A stretch of DNA of 6,974 nucleotides from an uncultured Lachnospiraceae bacterium (lineage in GTDB: Bacteria; Bacillota; Clostridia; Lachnospirales; Lachnospiraceae): the NCBI GenBank assembly GCA_946611525.1, contig CAMODS010000066.1, positions 1 to 6,974 on the forward strand. The letters are read 5' to 3'. Below, one piece after another: positions 1-5,911 of the stretch. The first letter of the stretch is position 1, and each line of letters starts with the position of its first letter. The translations under genes and the position numbers were made by a program. The notes under the pieces are model-generated. The model ran no database searches, had not been told where the DNA came from, and was given only the letters and a program-made list of their open reading frames with translations.

Positions 1-522
1 CATGGACTTTATGGCCATGGTGCCGGAATTGGCAAGGGTGATCTGATACCTGCCCTCAAGCCAGTCACGAACACTCCGCAAAAACGGTCCGGAGTCATCC
101 ACTATGAGGATGTTCTTTCTCTTCTGGTGACCAAACTTCTCCACATAAGTGTCGATACCCGAAATAACATCCTTGATGTCGATGGGCCTCTCAAAAGTCT
201 TTTTAATGATCTGCTTGGGCATCACCTTTTTCAATAATCCGATGTGCTCCACCTGTCCCAAAATAAAAAGAGGGATGTCGTGCTCAATGGAGGTGTCCCT
301 GATAAAGATAAGGGTCTCCTGGTTTTTTAAAAGCTCTTCGTCAAGATGTATGAGCATAACAACAGCCTGGTCCATAGCGGAGGTCTGCGAAGCGTCCTCA
401 ACATCTATGCTGGAAATCTCGGTTACGATATAACCGGCGTCCTTAAGATTGTCCCTGACCGATACATCCAGATAACTCTTTCCCTCGGTCACATACACCA
501 AATGCTCTCTTGCTTTTCTCAT
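1..522 (-). CDS. Pseudo-receiver plus receiver (REC) response-regulator protein, 3' part missing
   Basis: This gene is cut by the left edge. It starts at ATG 522, and the frame is open for 174 codons to base 1. Residues about 7-125 look like a receiver fold that has lost its chemistry: where the acidic pair should be the sequence reads VTEGK, the strand that should carry the phospho-Asp reads VVMLIHL, and the usual Lys-Pro near the end is Arg112-Pro113 (FERPID). Residues 137-174 begin a second receiver, NILIVDDSG, with the acidic pair at Asp142-Asp143. Its phosphorylation site lies beyond the edge. The protein is probably a cytoplasmic phosphorelay partner of the REC-Hpt protein, whose stop codon is 15 nt upstream. 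The Shine-Dalgarno match is weak (AGG at 531-533, 8 nt from ATG), which suggests translational coupling. Any output domain is out of view, so the final function is unknown. I recall similar pseudo-REC/REC proteins in Lachnospiraceae; that parallel is from memory. Confidence 0.82.
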   Translation of the reverse strand, partial: MRKAREHLVYVTEGKSYLDVSVRDNLKDAGYIVTEISSIDVEDASQTSAMDQAVVMLIHLDEELLKNQETLIFIRDTSIEHDIPLFILGQVEHIGLLKKVMPKQIIKKTFERPIDIKDVISGIDTYVEKFGHQKRKNILIVDDSGPFLRSVRDWLEGRYQITLANSGTMAIKSM

Positions 523-537
523 AGAATCAACCTATGC

Positions 538-1569
538 CTATAATTCTCCCATTATTTCCTTCACTAAGTCCATCACGTCCTCCATCGCCACATCGGCGAC
601 ATAGGCGCGTAACCTGTCTATCTTGTCCTTTATGCCATCGGGAACCTCATAGGCATCCAGTTCCTTCATGGCATTGTCTGCACCATCCAGATCAAAGGAG
701 TCCATGGCATCATAGATCTCCTGAAGCCTGGCACGTATATCCTCAGGATCACATGCCTGCTTTTTTACATCACTGACTGCGAAGGGTGCCAAAGCCTCCT
801 TGTAGGAAGCCATGTGAGATAAAACTCCCTCCGTCCTGTCCCTGATGGCGGCCACATCCTCTGCATGGCCAAGCTGCTCCAGTTCATAAAACTCCTGTGA
901 CAGCTCAGCTGCCCCGATCATACGGGAAGTATTCTTAAGAGCATGAACCTCGACGGTGTAGCGCTTTATGTCTCCACTTGAAATGCTGTCTCTGATAAGC
1001 TGGGACTTTACGTCCATCATATTGTAATAGTCGCCCAAAAGGGAAACCCACATGTCCTTGGAGCCTGAGTACCTTAGACCGTCCTCTGAGGAAAGTCCCT
1101 CTACCTGTGGCACATCATCTGACGGAGCACTTTCCTGTACCTCACTGCCCTCCGGCTCTTCCTCGATCATATCCACAGGAAGCCACTTTTTGGTAATGGC
1201 TATTATCTCATCGGGCTTAACAGGCTTTGCCAAAAAATCAGTCATGCCGCAATCCACGCACTTACTCCTGACCTCAGGAATAGTATTGGCGGTAAGGGCA
1301 ACTATGGGCACCTCCTTTAGATGAGGATCATCCTCGCCCCTTATCAGCTTCACTGAAGTCTGCCCGTCCATCACCGGCATCATCTGGTCCATAAAGATCA
1401 GATCATAGTGATTTCTCCTGGCAAGCTCATGCGCCTCTTTGCCATTGACAGCCACGTCTATATGCATATGAAGAGGCTCAAGCAGTCCCAGAGCCACCTT
1501 CACATTCATCTCATTATCATCAGCCAAAAGCACTCTGGCTCTCGGTGCCGTAAATAAACTCCCCCTCAT
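538..1569 (-). CDS. Stand-alone REC-Hpt phosphorelay protein (response regulator with phosphotransfer domain)
   Basis: The protein has 343 residues, no membrane segment, and should be cytoplasmic. Residues 11-131 form a complete receiver: acidic pair Asp17-Asp18, phospho-acceptor Asp61 in DLIFMDQMMPVMDG, switch Thr93 and Lys115-Pro116. After an acidic linker (132-157), residues about 158-250 form a histidine phosphotransfer domain with the motif HALKNTSRMIGA, so His209 is the likely phosphorylated residue. Residues about 270-343 are a further helical, acidic segment resembling an Hpt bundle but with no His motif. The opening (FTAPRARVLLADDNEMN) looks like the junction before the receiver in hybrid histidine kinases, yet no kinase domain is encoded upstream, only a promoter and then another gene. 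It therefore probably relays phosphate between a separate kinase and a final regulator, perhaps the adjacent downstream gene. Start ATG 1569 is supported by GAGGAG 8 nt upstream. Confidence 0.93.
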   Translation of the reverse strand: MRGSLFTAPRARVLLADDNEMNVKVALGLLEPLHMHIDVAVNGKEAHELARRNHYDLIFMDQMMPVMDGQTSVKLIRGEDDPHLKEVPIVALTANTIPEVRSKCVDCGMTDFLAKPVKPDEIIAITKKWLPVDMIEEEPEGSEVQESAPSDDVPQVEGLSSEDGLRYSGSKDMWVSLLGDYYNMMDVKSQLIRDSISSGDIKRYTVEVHALKNTSRMIGAAELSQEFYELEQLGHAEDVAAIRDRTEGVLSHMASYKEALAPFAVSDVKKQACDPEDIRARLQEIYDAMDSFDLDGADNAMKELDAYEVPDGIKDKIDRLRAYVADVAMEDVMDLVKEIMGEL

Positions 1570-1577
1570 TTCCCATA

Positions 1578-1583
1578 CTCCTC
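1578..1583 (-). promoter_or_regulatory. Shine-Dalgarno site of the REC-Hpt gene
   Basis: GAGGAG on the minus strand lies 8 nt before ATG 1569. It decides the start: another ATG at 1574-1576 is out of frame and sits too close to the site. Confidence 0.75.
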
Positions 1584-1599
1584 AAAACATAGATATTGT

Positions 1600-1628
1600 A
1601 TTTTACCACATATAGAGAATAATTACAA
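1600..1628 (-). promoter_or_regulatory. Predicted sigma-A promoter for the REC-Hpt / receiver operon
   Basis: On the minus strand, a -35 element TTGTAA (1623-1628) is separated by exactly 17 nt from a -10 element TAAAAT (1600-1605). The -10 is preceded by TGG, giving an extended -10 (TGn). The surrounding 63-nt gap is strikingly AT-rich compared with the genes. Transcription would start near 1592-1595, leaving a leader of roughly 25 nt before ATG 1569. No hairpin-plus-T-run terminator for the upstream MgtC gene is visible in the gap, so read-through from the first block is possible. No clear operator was seen. Confidence 0.7.
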
Positions 1629-1632
1629 TTTT

Positions 1633-2319
1633 TTATAAATCAATAGTCTTTGCTCCCGTGGCTTTGTATATCTGGCTAACTGTCTCCGGGATATCCAGGT
1701 TATCAGGCATGATTACGGAAAACGAAAAGGTGACGGTGCCATCCTTGTGTCGCTTAACATGAGAATCCGCTATATCAATATTTCTCTCGTAAAGCATGGC
1801 CTCCAAAACCTTGACCGCTCCCATATCATCCTTCATGGTGACTGTCAGATGTCCGGTATCCGCCGGTGTCACATGGGGCAGGCGCTCATTTTTAAACATC
1901 ACCATTACAAAGAGCATCAACGCCGTGGTAAGTATGGCAATAAAGTACATTCCGACACCTATACAGGCTCCTACCGCCGCCATTACCCACATCCCTGCGG
2001 CTGTAGACAATCCCTCTACGTGGTTTTCCCTGGTAAGAATAGCTCCCGCTCCCAAAAAGCCGACGCCCGTGACTATACCCGCAGTAACTCTGGCCACATC
2101 CACCCCGGCCTCACCGGGCAAAGCCATATCCAAAAAACCATACTTGGAAACCATGGCATATGCACAGGCCCCCAAAGCAACTATGAGGTAGGTACGTATC
2201 CCGGCCGTCTTGTGGTGGCGGCTGCGATCTGAACCAACCGCAAAGCCACAGGCACATGCCAAAAGAAGCTTTAGGATGATCTGTAATTCAAAGTTGTCAT
2301 TAATGAAATCAATAGCCAT
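1633..2319 (-). CDS. MgtC/SapB family membrane protein (second of a tandem pair, divergent copy)
   Basis: This is a 228-residue inner-membrane protein. The N-terminal half carries hydrophobic segments at about 13-30, 42-58, 76-95 and 104-141. The family pattern is clear: AGIRTYLIVALGA (39-51), SKYGFLD (58-64), TGVGFLGAGAI (84-94) and GLSTAAGMWVMAAVGACIG (103-121). Residues about 152-228 form a soluble C-terminal domain, probably an ACT-like fold. The family is linked to growth at low magnesium, intramacrophage survival and control of the F-type ATPase in pathogens; the role in commensal Firmicutes is not settled. The usual GIER signature after the first helix is GSDR here (29-32), unlike the neighbouring copy. 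It starts 2 nt after the stop codon of that copy with only a weak AGG upstream, so it is probably translationally coupled and made in step with it. A heteromeric pair is plausible but inferred. Confidence 0.92.
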   Translation of the reverse strand: MAIDFINDNFELQIILKLLLACACGFAVGSDRSRHHKTAGIRTYLIVALGACAYAMVSKYGFLDMALPGEAGVDVARVTAGIVTGVGFLGAGAILTRENHVEGLSTAAGMWVMAAVGACIGVGMYFIAILTTALMLFVMVMFKNERLPHVTPADTGHLTVTMKDDMGAVKVLEAMLYERNIDIADSHVKRHKDGTVTFSFSVIMPDNLDIPETVSQIYKATGAKTIDL

Positions 2320-2321
2320 AA

Positions 2322-3005
2322 CTACATACCTATGGATTTGACAGCGCCGCTGAGCCTGACTATATCCAAAAGCTCCGAAGGCGAGAGATTTTTCGGCATC
2401 CTGATGTCCATGGTGTAGACCAGGGACGCCTCCTTATTTTTTTTGATATGAATACCGTTTATCTCTATACCTCTTTGGTGTAAAAGGTCCTTTAGGGAAG
2501 AAAACTTCTCCTGGTCATCCTGCATTACCACAACTATGCGGCTCGAGGTAGTCCGCTCCATCCCCAGAGCATCCTCATAGTGGAGCACCACCTGAAGCAC
2601 AACTATAAGTATGGTGCTGGATACTCCCAAAATATACATGCCAACACCCAGGGCGGAGCCTATGGCAGCCGTAGCCCACACGCTGGCGGCAGTGGTGAGT
2701 CCCTGAATGGAATTACCCCTGAGATAGATGATGCCACCTCCGAGAAAACCTACACCCATGGTAACCGATGCCGCGACTCTTGACACATCCACCCTGACAC
2801 CCTCTTTTCCCATGATATCCAAAAAACCATATTTGGAAAGGATGACAAAAAGTGTGGCGCCTACGCAAACCAGGATGTGGGTCTTTATCCCGGCTCCCTT
2901 GTTACGCTTTGTGCGTTCTATGCCTATGACCCCGCCACAGACAAGCGCCGCAAAAAGCCTTATGGCAAATTCAAGATTATGGTTTGAAAAAATCTCTGTT
3001 GGCAT
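2322..3005 (-). CDS. MgtC/SapB family membrane protein (first of a tandem pair)
   Basis: The protein has 227 residues, with hydrophobic segments at about 12-29, 41-58, 75-94 and 104-142 followed by a soluble C-terminal domain (about 153-227, probably ACT-like). Family signatures are intact: GVIGIER (25-31), GAGIKTHILVCVGA (37-50), SKYGFLD (57-63), MGVGFLGGGIIY (83-94) and GLTTAASVWATAAIGSALG (102-120). It is a paralogue of the next gene, aligning along the whole length. Known members influence magnesium homeostasis and membrane energetics, but the substrate, if there is one, is unknown and I do not claim magnesium transport. Start ATG 3005 has AGGA 6 nt upstream (3012-3015), overlapping the stop codon of the phosphodiesterase gene, which fits co-translation in one operon. 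No Mg-sensing leader could fit in the 8-nt gap. Confidence 0.93.
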   Translation of the reverse strand: MPTEIFSNHNLEFAIRLFAALVCGGVIGIERTKRNKGAGIKTHILVCVGATLFVILSKYGFLDIMGKEGVRVDVSRVAASVTMGVGFLGGGIIYLRGNSIQGLTTAASVWATAAIGSALGVGMYILGVSSTILIVVLQVVLHYEDALGMERTTSSRIVVVMQDDQEKFSSLKDLLHQRGIEINGIHIKKNKEASLVYTMDIRMPKNLSPSELLDIVRLSGAVKSIGM

Positions 3006-3013
3006 TGCTGTTC

Positions 3014-3763
3014 CTATCTCAGTCCTTTTTTCTCAAGAACCGCCTTGGTGCGGTTGGGGTAGTTGCCGATGATTCCTTCCACCTTAAGGTCGCAGAGCAT
3101 CTCTATATATGGCTCTTCGTTTACCGTCCAGGTGTTGATCTCAAGGCCATGTGAGCGTATATCCTTTACCAGTTCCATATCCGTAAGCATGGCAAAAAGA
3201 GGATGGTAGCACTCTACTCCGTGGCTCTTTATATATTCACCCACATCAAGTATCCCGGTCTCGGTCAAAAAGCCACACTTTATGGTTGGATCGATCTCTT
3301 TCATCTTCATAACTGAGGCATGTCCAAAGGAGGATATCACCACCTTGTCATGCATATCGTAGCTTTTTATCATGTCATAGACAGCCTGCTCTATCCCGGG
3401 ATAGTGGAAGATGCCGGTTTTTAGCTCTATGTTTATGATAATGTCTTTATCATGCACCAGCTCCATGAATTCCTCCAGTGTGGGGATGCGGCAAAAGCCC
3501 ACCTTATCTCCATAGGTGTAGGAAAAGTCAAATTTTTTAAGCTCATCATAGGTATAGTCCTTTACAAAACCCTTGCCGTCCGAGGTGCGGTCTATCAGCT
3601 CATCATGGATGATCACGATCTTTCCGTCCTTTGTAAAATGAACATCCATCTCGATGCCCTCACATCCTGCCTCTATGGCTTTTTCAAAGGCTATCATGGT
3701 GTTTTCGGGATACTCCCCCGAAAAACCTCTGTGGGCATAGTTTCTGCAAATCAAATCAGTCAT
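3014..3763 (-). CDS. ugpQ: Glycerophosphodiester phosphodiesterase, cytosolic type
   Basis: The enzyme hydrolyses glycerophosphodiesters (deacylated phospholipid headgroups, possibly glycerophosphate polymers) to glycerol-3-phosphate and an alcohol. From ATG 3763 the protein has 249 residues, normal for the short GDPD family with a TIM-barrel fold. Visible active-site elements are AHRGFSGEYPENT (His11, Arg12), GIEMDVHFTKDG (metal ligands Glu38 and Asp40), the catalytic IIHDE (His53), NIELKTG (Glu113, Lys115) and the late TWTVNEE motif. There is no signal peptide or membrane helix, so it should act in the cytoplasm. An in-frame ATG at 3778 would add five residues (MKGEV), but the strong AAAGGAG lies between the two ATGs and serves 3763; nothing good precedes 3778. 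It sits 22 nt after the penicillin-binding protein gene and 8 nt before the MgtC pair. The symbol reflects the cytosolic type; substrate range is not known. Confidence 0.94.
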   Translation of the reverse strand: MTDLICRNYAHRGFSGEYPENTMIAFEKAIEAGCEGIEMDVHFTKDGKIVIIHDELIDRTSDGKGFVKDYTYDELKKFDFSYTYGDKVGFCRIPTLEEFMELVHDKDIIINIELKTGIFHYPGIEQAVYDMIKSYDMHDKVVISSFGHASVMKMKEIDPTIKCGFLTETGILDVGEYIKSHGVECYHPLFAMLTDMELVKDIRSHGLEINTWTVNEEPYIEMLCDLKVEGIIGNYPNRTKAVLEKKGLR

Positions 3764-3768
3764 AACTT

Positions 3769-3775
3769 CTCCTTT
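3769..3775 (-). promoter_or_regulatory. Shine-Dalgarno site deciding the phosphodiesterase start
   Basis: AAAGGAG on the minus strand ends 5 nt before ATG 3763. It overlaps codons 2-4 that would follow the alternative ATG at 3778, so the shorter protein is preferred. Confidence 0.8.
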
Positions 3776-3785
3776 CATAAAGATT

Positions 3786-5879
3786 CTACTCTATTATCTC
3801 CTGCTCGATCTCAGGCATCTCCTCAGGCACTTCATCACCTGTTATTGCCGGATCATCCAAAAGCTCCTCATCCGCAGCTTCGTATTCATTGGTATCCATG
3901 ATCTCCGTAGGCTCCAAAAAAGCCAGGGGAGTCAGATCCTTATGAGCCTCCTCCATAAACTCGTGCCAGATGCTTCCGGGATAAGATGCTCCCGTAAGTC
4001 CCGGTAGCTTTTTGGGAATATCATAGCCTACCCACACACTGGTGGTATAATACCTGGTGTATCCCACAAACCATCCGTCCTTGTTGTCGTTGGTGGTACC
4101 CGTCTTTCCGGCACTCACCATCTCCGAGATACCAAGTCCTCTACCGGTGCCCTCTGTAAGTACTCCCTCCAAAATGTCGGTCATGGCTCTGGCGGCATTG
4201 GGCTTGTAAATAACCTCCTCGGTCTGGTCAGCCTGGTAAATGAGATTGCCGTCTGCTCCGGTTATCTTTACTATGCATCCCGGGTCACGGTACTTGCCGT
4301 CATTTTCTATGGCGGCATAGGCCTTTGCCATCTCTAAGGGCGATACACCATTTGTAAAACCTCCCAAGGCTATGGCAAGTCGGTCATCATTTTCATCGAG
4401 TCTGGAAAAATTCATGGCCTCAAGATAAGAAAGCCCCACCTCAGGAGTCAGCTCATCCAAAAGCTTGTAGGCAACTGTATTTTTAGACTTTTCTACGGCG
4501 CGCCTAAGGGTCATCTCACCCTCGTAATAGCCGTCTGCGTTGGATGGTCCGTCCTCTATCTCCGTATCCTCAACTATACTGTCCGCTGTATATCCTCGCT
4601 CCAGCATGGGCGTATAAATGAGCACCGGCTTTATGGAACTGCCCGGCTGACGGTAGCTCTGGTACGCACGATTTAGGGTATAGCCACTCACCTCCTGGGA
4701 CCGGCCACCCACGATGGCGCGCACCAGACCGGTAACATTGTCAATGCACACCGCCGCGCTCTGAAGGGTGTATATGCCCTCATCATTTGTCTCACCAAAG
4801 GCAGCCAGTCCATTGTCCACCGCGCTCTGCAATGACTTCTGGAGTGACAGGTCAAGAGAGGTATAGATGCGGTAGCCTCCGGTAAAAAGCTTGGCATTTG
4901 CATTGCCGTAAGCCTCTTCGTAGGCTGCATCATAGGCCTTTTTATCATCGGAATCTTCAAACTTTGTCCTAAACTCAAACCCATCCTGCGCCATAAGTAT
5001 CCGGGTGGCACAGTAGTAGGTATAGGTCTCCACAAAATTATTCTTTTTATACTCCGTGGTCTTAAGCTTTATCTTTTCCTTTTTCGCCTTTTCATATGTC
5101 TTTTGGGAAATGACCCGATCCTCCATCATCTGTTTGAGGATCCGGTTACGGCGCTTCATGGTCCGCTTGAAATGAGTCAGTGGATCATAGTAATTAGGGT
5201 TATTGGGAATGGCGCACAAAAATGCAACCTGGGACAGGGACAGATCGCTTACCGTCTCGGAAAAATAGCCCTGGGACGCAGCCTCTATCCCATAATAACC
5301 GTTTTTAAAATATATGTTGTTCATGTAAAACTCCAGGATCTGGTCCTTGGAGTACTTTTTTTCCAATTCGTAGGCTACATAGATCTCCTCGATCTTTCTC
5401 TCCCAGGTCCTGTCCTGGGTCAAAAAGACATCTCTGGCCAGCTGCTGGGTAATGGTGCTGGCTCCCTGTGTAACCTTTCCGTTTTGGATCATGGCGATAA
5501 CGGCACGTACCACAGCCCTGTAATCTATACCATGGTGAGAGTAAAACTTTTTATCCTCAACAGTCACAACAGCCTGTCTGGCATATACGGGGATCTCCTC
5601 GATCTGCAGGTAATACACGTCCTTTTCACCCTTGACCCGTGAGATCAGCTTGCCGTTTACATCATAGACTTCGCTGGTCTCACTGGTCCTGAAGGTGTCA
5701 ACAGATGATGCTGCCACCAGCTGCTCAGCCTCCCGCTTCATCTCTGCCACCTTTGTGGCATAGCCACCGAGAAAATAGTAGCCCATGGCCAAAAGCACCA
5801 GCAAAATCAGCACCATCTGTACCTTTAAAAATCGCCAGGCTTTCTGTTTTTTAGTTTTCTTTTTTTTCGTTTTCGCCAT
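3786..5879 (-). CDS. Class A penicillin-binding protein (bifunctional glycosyltransferase/transpeptidase, PBP1A type)
   Basis: This 697-residue protein polymerises lipid II into glycan strands and cross-links peptides outside the membrane. A Lys-rich cytoplasmic tail (1-19) precedes one transmembrane helix (about 20-39). The GT51 domain (about 70-250) shows VEDKKFYSHHGID with catalytic Glu108, QGASTITQQLARD (138-150), RKIEEIYVAYELE (161-173) with the expected second Glu, and GYYGIEAASQGYF (194-206). The transpeptidase domain (about 335-640) has all three motifs: PGSSIKP with nucleophile Ser414 and Lys417, SKN at 465-467, and KTGTT at 592-596. Both activities therefore look intact, and the protein is a beta-lactam target. 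The C-terminal 42 residues (656-697) are very acidic (18 Asp/Glu, no Lys/Arg), with no PASTA or FN3 domain seen. Start ATG 5879 has no recognisable Shine-Dalgarno site, and an in-frame stop lies 18 nt upstream of it. An A8 run lies in codons 4-7. Confidence 0.97.
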   Translation of the reverse strand: MAKTKKKKTKKQKAWRFLKVQMVLILLVLLAMGYYFLGGYATKVAEMKREAEQLVAASSVDTFRTSETSEVYDVNGKLISRVKGEKDVYYLQIEEIPVYARQAVVTVEDKKFYSHHGIDYRAVVRAVIAMIQNGKVTQGASTITQQLARDVFLTQDRTWERKIEEIYVAYELEKKYSKDQILEFYMNNIYFKNGYYGIEAASQGYFSETVSDLSLSQVAFLCAIPNNPNYYDPLTHFKRTMKRRNRILKQMMEDRVISQKTYEKAKKEKIKLKTTEYKKNNFVETYTYYCATRILMAQDGFEFRTKFEDSDDKKAYDAAYEEAYGNANAKLFTGGYRIYTSLDLSLQKSLQSAVDNGLAAFGETNDEGIYTLQSAAVCIDNVTGLVRAIVGGRSQEVSGYTLNRAYQSYRQPGSSIKPVLIYTPMLERGYTADSIVEDTEIEDGPSNADGYYEGEMTLRRAVEKSKNTVAYKLLDELTPEVGLSYLEAMNFSRLDENDDRLAIALGGFTNGVSPLEMAKAYAAIENDGKYRDPGCIVKITGADGNLIYQADQTEEVIYKPNAARAMTDILEGVLTEGTGRGLGISEMVSAGKTGTTNDNKDGWFVGYTRYYTTSVWVGYDIPKKLPGLTGASYPGSIWHEFMEEAHKDLTPLAFLEPTEIMDTNEYEAADEELLDDPAITGDEVPEEMPEIEQEIIE

Positions 5880-5911
5880 TTCAAATGAATCTGTAAACAG
5901 TCACACCTTTT

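Noticed and set aside
149..543. Plus-strand open frames of 65-94 codons near the left edge
   Set aside because: They lie opposite the pseudo-receiver/receiver gene, show no domain or ribosome site, and their composition is that of an antisense reading.
1570..1632. Possible terminator after the MgtC pair
   Set aside because: There is a short T-rich stretch, but I found no GC-rich stem; the elements fit a promoter better.
1747..2232. Plus-strand open frames of 161 and 131 codons opposite the second MgtC gene
   Set aside because: The minus strand encodes an unmistakable MgtC family protein; the opposite frames have no recognisable motifs and overlap each other.
3006..3013. Magnesium riboswitch or leader upstream of the MgtC genes
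   Set aside because: The gap is 8 nt, inside an apparent operon, far too short for a riboswitch.
3764..3778. Longer phosphodiesterase start at ATG 3778
   Set aside because: No ribosome site precedes it, whereas AAAGGAG sits correctly for ATG 3763, and the family sequence begins just after the latter.
4688..5035. Minus-strand 115-codon frame inside the PBP gene
   Set aside because: It is an out-of-frame shadow; the PBP frame is continuous through it with conserved motifs on both sides, so no frameshift is implied.
5103..5642. Plus-strand open frame of 179 codons
   Set aside because: It mirrors the glycosyltransferase region of the PBP gene and has no independent support.
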